From assembly GCF_902635505.1 (NCBI RefSeq), contig NC_045429.1, forward strand, positions 219,483,997-219,547,996: a DNA stretch of 64,000 nucleotides, read 5' to 3'. Shown in pieces: positions 58,500 to 64,000 of this stretch. Under the pieces are notes generated by a model, which worked only from the letters and a program-made list of their open reading frames with translations, was not told where the DNA came from and made no database searches. The stretch comes from Sarcophilus harrisii (lineage: Eukaryota > Chordata > Mammalia > Dasyuromorphia > Dasyuridae). The translations under genes were made by a program, and so were the position numbers. Position 1 is the first letter of the stretch; each line of letters begins with the position of its first letter.

Positions 58500-59399
58500 G
58501 TGAGTGTAGTCAAAACGGACTGGGGTTTCTCCATCCCCAATTCCTAAAAAAAAAAATTTGAACAATTTGATTGTTCTGTTTTACTGATTAGTGTAACAGT
58601 GCTTTTTAGTAGTTATACAGCTTGGTTTGCAACTATCAAACATGCTATAGAAGTAGTTTCTTGGAAAGGGTAGGATTAAAATTGGTTAGTCCGGTTTGGA
58701 TGACTGCCTTGGTTTGGTGTGAGGCCTAGGAATAAAAGAATGGTAGGAGGAAAAGTCATTTTGTTTGACTTAGTTTTGTGTTAAGAGTTGCTGAGGGGAT
58801 TGCTCAGTCTGTGAACCCTAGTAGACTTGATGATTTGAAAGGTTTTTTTTTTTAACTTTAAACTGATTTGTAATAAGTGAGTTGGGAATAAATTGACATT
58901 TGTTTTTCTCAAGTGTGTTGAATGCCGTCTTCTGACAATAGCACCTTAGTGGACCATGAAGCTAAGTAATTTGCTGAAGGTTAAAAACTGGCATGCTCTG
59001 CACTCTGATGGAAGAATGCTTTTATATCAGGAAGTTGGAAAGTGAGATGCTCAATGTAGCATTTTTTCTAATAATGAATTATAAAAGATTTAACTAGGTA
59101 GGTTCACTAAGTGACATGCTGTGATGTGAATAGAAATTTTTTTTTTTTTAACAAAGTCTCAAGTCACTTGTAGAGGCAAAACACTGTTATTACATGAATC
59201 AATACATCATTTATCAGATACTTTGTAGGTATTTATGAGGGAATGACAAAGGACAAACACACCGCCCCAATTCCCACTCTAGTGGGGCTTTCAATTTGGA
59301 GTCAGGTTCTTTATACCTTTCTAATTCAGAGAATTGTTTTAAGATTTTTGAATCTTAAAGATTTTGAATTGAAATTTTTGTTTGAGTGAATGATTCTTT

Positions 59400-59720
59400 A
59401 TTTTTAAACAACAGCGACTTTTTTGTCACATTAGGTATACTTTAATCATTCCCCAATTTATAGGCATCCCCTCACTTTTCAATTTTTTTTGCCACCATAA
59501 AAAGCTACGATAAATAATTTTTGTGCATATGAATTCTTTTCCTTTGACTTTTGTATAACTCTAGAAGCAGTGTTGCTGGATCCAAAGTATATGCATAATT
59601 TAATAGCCTTTGGGGCACAATTCCAAATTGCTTTCTAGAATGGCTGGATTAGTTCACAAAACCACATACTTGTTTTTCTTATTTCCTTTGGCATATTTTC
59701 CTTTTTGGTCATCTTAACAG
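59400..59720 (-). mobile_element. L1 LINE ORF2 C-terminal region, antisense
   Basis: 'CATTCCCCAATTTATAGGCA', 'CCACCATAAAAAGCTACGAT', 'TTTTTGTGCATATGAATTC', 'GCAGTGTTGCTGGATCCAAA', 'CCTTTGGGGCACAATTCCAA' and 'TTGCTTTCTAGAATGGCTGG' align with the 13.7-13.9 kb copy. It lacks the 3' UTR. Confidence 0.85.
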
Positions 59721-60344
59721 TGTGATAGTTGTGAAACAGTAGTTTAGCCTTTAGTGACACACTTATTTCAAGCTTGATTGGAAAGAATTCTAGCTTATCT
59801 TTATAAATAATGGCCGCTCTTGGTTTTAGGTAGATGCTGCTTATTTTGATGAAACATTCATTCCTATACTTTGTGGTTTGGTGTTTTTTGTTTGTTTTAA
59901 ACAAATGGCTTGCGTGTTCTGCATTTATTAAATACTGTGAGTTTTGCTGGGTTTTAAATTTTTATTTATTGCTATGATCAATTATTCTTACATTTTGCCT
60001 AATATTGAACTAGTTCTGCATTCTGGTATAATCCAATGTGGTCATAGTATAAAATCTTCATGAGATATTGCTGTAATTTCTTTTCCTTAAAAAATAAAAA
60101 AATAAAAAGTTGATGTCTCAACTTGTTGGTTGACAATTTGGAAAGACTCAGAAGATGCTGTTCACATTTTCAAGGAGCCATAATATTTCTACTTAGTGGT
60201 TTTCTTTCTCCTGGTGTTTCCTTTTTGTTTTGATTCTTGGATAGCATAACTAATGTGGAAGTGTTCATGCATGTACAAATATCATATGATTTGGTGGAGG
60301 AAGCAGGGGGGGGGGGGGGAATTTCATGAAAGTAAATGTTGAAG

Positions 60345-60475
60345 GGGAATATGATCCCTGAAGTCAGGAGGACCCAAATTCAAACGTGGCCTCAGACACT
60401 TAACTCGTACTAGCTTTGTGGACCTTAGGGACATTAATTGCCTTACACAGGCACACAGTGAATGGTAAAAAAATA
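60345..60475 (+). mobile_element. tRNA-derived SINE fragment, sense
   Basis: 'GATCCCTGAAGTCAGGAGGA', 'CCCAAATTCAAACGTGGCCT', 'CAGACACTTAACTCGTACTA' and 'GCCTTACACAGGCACACAG'. The A-box end is lost. A (AAAAT)n-like tail follows. A 13-15 base G run lies just upstream at about 60308-60320. Confidence 0.75.
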
Positions 60476-60819
60476 AAAATAAAAAAAAATCTTTACATGT
60501 AATTGAAAAGAAAATACTGGGGTTGTTGGGGTGGAAATTGGTCTATAGTTATCTTTCTTTTGAGTTTCCCTTGTATGAAGACAATAGAAGTGTATGTCAT
60601 AGTATGAATGTCATAGAAGGAATTTGATTTAGGACTCATCTTTTCAAACAGTTTACATAATATTAGAGTTAATTGGTAGAATTGTAAATCCATCTGGTTC
60701 TGTTTTTTTTTTCCCCCTTAGGGAACTCAATTTATGCCTTTATTTTTCTAAGATGGTGTTATTTAGACATTTTATTTCTTATTTTTTTATTTATTTTGCC
60801 ATGACATGGCAAATGGGAT

Positions 60820-60965
60820 TCCAATGACATGGGAGATATTGGCACAGGACAGTCCAGCATAGTGTGCTCTCATCAGAGAAAGTACTATGCTCTATGAGCA
60901 AAGTGGAATTGAATTAGCTCAGAGAAAATCTAAGATGTACAAAGAGCTGCAAAAAGAGAAGCCAT
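60820..60965 (+). mobile_element. RTE (BovB-like) LINE 3' region, sense
   Basis: 'GGCACAGGACAGTCCAGCAT', 'GTGCTCTCATCAGAGAAAGT', 'TATGCTCTATGAGCAAAGTG' and 'TTAGCTCAGAGAAAATCTAA'. It overlaps in content with the 46.9-47.2 kb RTE. Confidence 0.7.
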
Positions 60966-60984
60966 TTATTTATTTTTATTTATT

Positions 60985-62860
60985 TGTCTTTTTTTAAAAA
61001 ATTCATTTCATTTAGATTGTTGGTTTGATTGGCATATATCTTTCAAATTCATTAATATGTCCTTTGATTTTCATTATTTCCATTTCAGAGTTTTAAATAT
61101 ATTGTTCAGAGGTTTAAAATGTCATTTTCTGTTTTTTTTTTTTTTTTTTTTTTTTTTGGCTGCATGCCCATTTTTTTGATCTAATCTGTCTTATTGATGT
61201 GTTTAAAGATAAAACATTTTCTTGTCAGCATTGTTTTGGTTGTATCTCACATATTTGAAACACTGTCTTGTTGTTAACATCTTTAATGAAATTGTTCTAT
61301 GCTTTGTTTAGTCCACTCACTTATCAAAAACCCTTTATTGAATATATTTTTTATTGCATCCAAATTTGTTAGATGTCTGTTGTATAATTTAACATTTTTG
61401 TTTATCTCAACTTTTTTTGCTTTGTGGTTATATTTGTATAGATCTAAGAGAGGTAGATTGGAATCCCATTAATATTCTTTATTGTCTTGTTTCCTTCTGT
61501 AATTTTCTAACATTTGTTTCAAGAATTTGGATGCTATGCCGTTTGTTGCATTTGTTCCCTATTGATATTCATTGTTTATGGTACCTTTTTAGCAAAGTGT
61601 AGTTTTGCTATTTAGCTCTTTTAACTTTGAGATCACGATTGCCCCTTCTGCCTTTTCTTCAGCTGAAATTGGATTTTGTGTGTGTTTTTTCATTTTATGT
61701 ATTTCTTATGGGATTCTGAATTCTAATTTCATTTTGCATTCTATTTTATAAAGTTCATCATATTCAGTTAGGATTGCTAACTTTTTCTCATACTTTTTTA
61801 TCCTCTGCTCATGAATCTCTTTTGCTTCTGATTTTGGCCTTCCTTAATCTACCCTCCTTCCTCTCTTTCCCCTACTACCTACACTTTTTCTCTTACCTTC
61901 TTATTGGGTGTTTGAATTTCTTTACCAAAACTGTGTATTGAACCAGTACAGATGTGAGGTTTTGAGGGACTGTTCGTTTCTAACCCTTCCATTGTATAAA
62001 CTCTTTTATATCCTCTTTTATGTGAAGTAATTTCCCATTTTTTCTCTCTTCCCCCCCTTTCCCTGTACATTCTTTTACACTCTTCCATTTTTCAGATTAT
62101 TTCAGTATTACATAATCACACACAGATTTTGTTTAATTTTGTTGTCATTTTAATTATGTCTGACCCTTTGTTGACTCCATTTGGGGTTTTCTTGGCAAAG
62201 ATAGAGTAGTTTGCTATTTTTCCAGCTCATTTGACAGCTGAGGAACTAAGGTAAACAGGGTGAAGTGACTTGCCTAGGGTCACACAGCTAATGTCAGAGC
62301 CTACTCCTTTATCCATATGCCATATGTATGTTTCTGCCCATATAAAAATGTAAACACTTTATACCCCCTTTTTTTTTTCCATCATGTGTATCTTTTTATG
62401 CTTCTTTTAATTTCAGATTTTCACTTCTGGTTTTTTAATCAGGAATGCTAAAACAAATCCTCTCTGTGTAGGATTATATTTAGTTTTGCTGCATAGATTA
62501 TTCTCTTGCCTTTCAGAAAATGATGTTCTAAGCCCTATTATGTATGTTTCTTCATGGTAGTGAATGTGAAATGGTATGTGATCTTGAGAGTTTCATAGTA
62601 TTTATTTTATTTTATTTTTTGCTTTTACTAAATTTTCTCTGGCTTGGAAGTTTGGGATTTGGGCTATCTGATTCTTTGGAGTTTTATTTGGGAGTTTCTT
62701 TTGAGAGATTAGTGATGGATTCTTTTGATTCCTACTTTGCTCTTTCTAAGGTATTTGAGCAGTTTTTTAAAAATAATTTCTTGAACTATGTTTAGGTTCC
62801 TCTTTGTTTCTGGATTTCATGGGAGTAATTCTCAATTTATTTTCTAGATCAGTTGTTTTT
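60985..62860 (-). mobile_element. L1 LINE 5' part with ORF1 remnant, antisense
   Basis: The right part (about 62390-62830) is the reverse complement of L1 ORF1 C-terminal coding DNA. Landmarks are 'TTAGTTTTGCTGCATAGATT' (ITYPAKLS region), 'CTCTGGCTTGGAAGTTTGGG' (VAKFQSS region), 'GAGAGATTAGTGATGGATTC' (ERIHRS region) and 'TTTTCTAGATCAGTTG' (DLENRSRR region). The left part ('GGATGCTATGCCGTTTGTTG', 'GAGATCACGATTGCCCCTTC') recalls other marsupial L1 internal sequence. A 27-base T run is at 61132-61158. A SINE interrupts it at 62130-62325. Heavily decayed. Confidence 0.6.
62130..62325 (-). mobile_element. tRNA-derived CORE SINE (WSINE-like), antisense
   Basis: 'TTGTTGTCATTTTAATTATG', 'CCATTTGGGGTTTTCTTGGC', 'AAAGATAGAGTAGTTTGC', 'CAGCTGAGGAACTAAGGTAA', 'GTGACTTGCCTAGGGTCACA' and 'CAGCTAATGTCAGAGCC'. 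It is inserted in the L1 and lacks part of the A-box end. Confidence 0.85.
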
Positions 62861-62875
62861 CATATGAAATAAAAT

Positions 62876-62930
62876 GATCTAGAATGAAATCTTTAATGGC
62901 TATGATCTAGAATGAAATCTTTAATGGCTA
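62876..62930. repeat. 28-bp tandem duplication near exon 3
   Basis: The unit GATCTAGAATGAAATCTTTA + ATGGCTAT is present twice head to tail (62876-62903 and 62904-62930) with no internal difference, ending 93 bases before exon 3. Identity of the copies points to a recent event. Confidence 0.95.
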
Positions 62931-62955
62931 CTACAACAACTAGCAAACTGGTTAG

Positions 62956-63930
<975 letters not shown>

Positions 63931-64000
63931 TAAAACAATTTGTAGGATTTGGTTTTTAATACTTATTTCTGGGGTAGAGGTTGATGGGTGTGTTTATTAC

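Noticed and set aside
58310-58561. 83-codon frame around AKIRIN2 exon 2 as a separate small gene
   Set aside because: Only 58356-58499 is coding; the flanks are intron beyond clear AG and GT sites.

Overview
This window is vertebrate nuclear DNA, almost certainly from a marsupial. The evidence is one spliced host gene, AKIRIN2, in a sea of interspersed repeats. The commonest repeats are L1 3' ends in forms I know from marsupial genomes, tRNA-derived CORE SINEs of the WALLSI/WSINE/MAR1 type, and RTE (BovB-like) pieces, together with old mammalian L2, MIR, CR1/L3 and hAT remnants. I cannot fix the species; an Australian marsupial is my guess.

Layout. Bases 1-36,700 are an intergenic desert with no credible host gene. 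They hold L1, L2 and SINE copies, a decayed class I endogenous retrovirus pol region on the minus strand (about 3.4-6.85 kb), a clean solo LTR with a 4-bp target duplication (10274-10635), a decayed plus-strand retroviral env plus 3' LTR (about 19.4-21.39 kb), and inside that a nuclear copy of mitochondrial ND1 (NUMT, about 20630-20813). Several insertions are nested and still show readable target-site duplications.

Bases 36,740-38,600 form a CpG island that is the AKIRIN2 promoter. It is TATA-less, with ETS, ZNF143/THAP11 (two, in opposite orientation), NRF1 and YY1 type motifs within 200 bp. Exon 1 coding sequence starts at 37509.

AKIRIN2 coding exons are 37509-37743, 58356-58499, 63023-63172 and 63836-63907 (plus strand). 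All four junctions are phase 1 with GT/AG ends. Together they give 200 full codons plus one base. The last exon, coding only the final Tyr-Val-Ser and the 3' UTR, lies beyond 64000. The predicted protein is 203 residues, the same length as I remember for human AKIRIN2. It is a nuclear adaptor for proteasome import and for NF-kB/BAF-dependent transcription.

Intron 1 (20.6 kb) and intron 2 (4.5 kb) are filled with repeats, mostly L1 antisense to the gene. Unusual local structures are a perfect 26-bp-arm palindrome (54849-54901), a 52-base poly-C run inside a SINE (55211-55262), and a fresh 28-bp tandem duplication about 90 bp before exon 3.

I looked for a new multi-gene system and found none. 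The unusual items are structural (palindromes, a MITE, a NUMT, nested insertions, promoter architecture). Most long open frames outside AKIRIN2 are simple-repeat or transposon artefacts. Repeat family names are from memory, without a database search.
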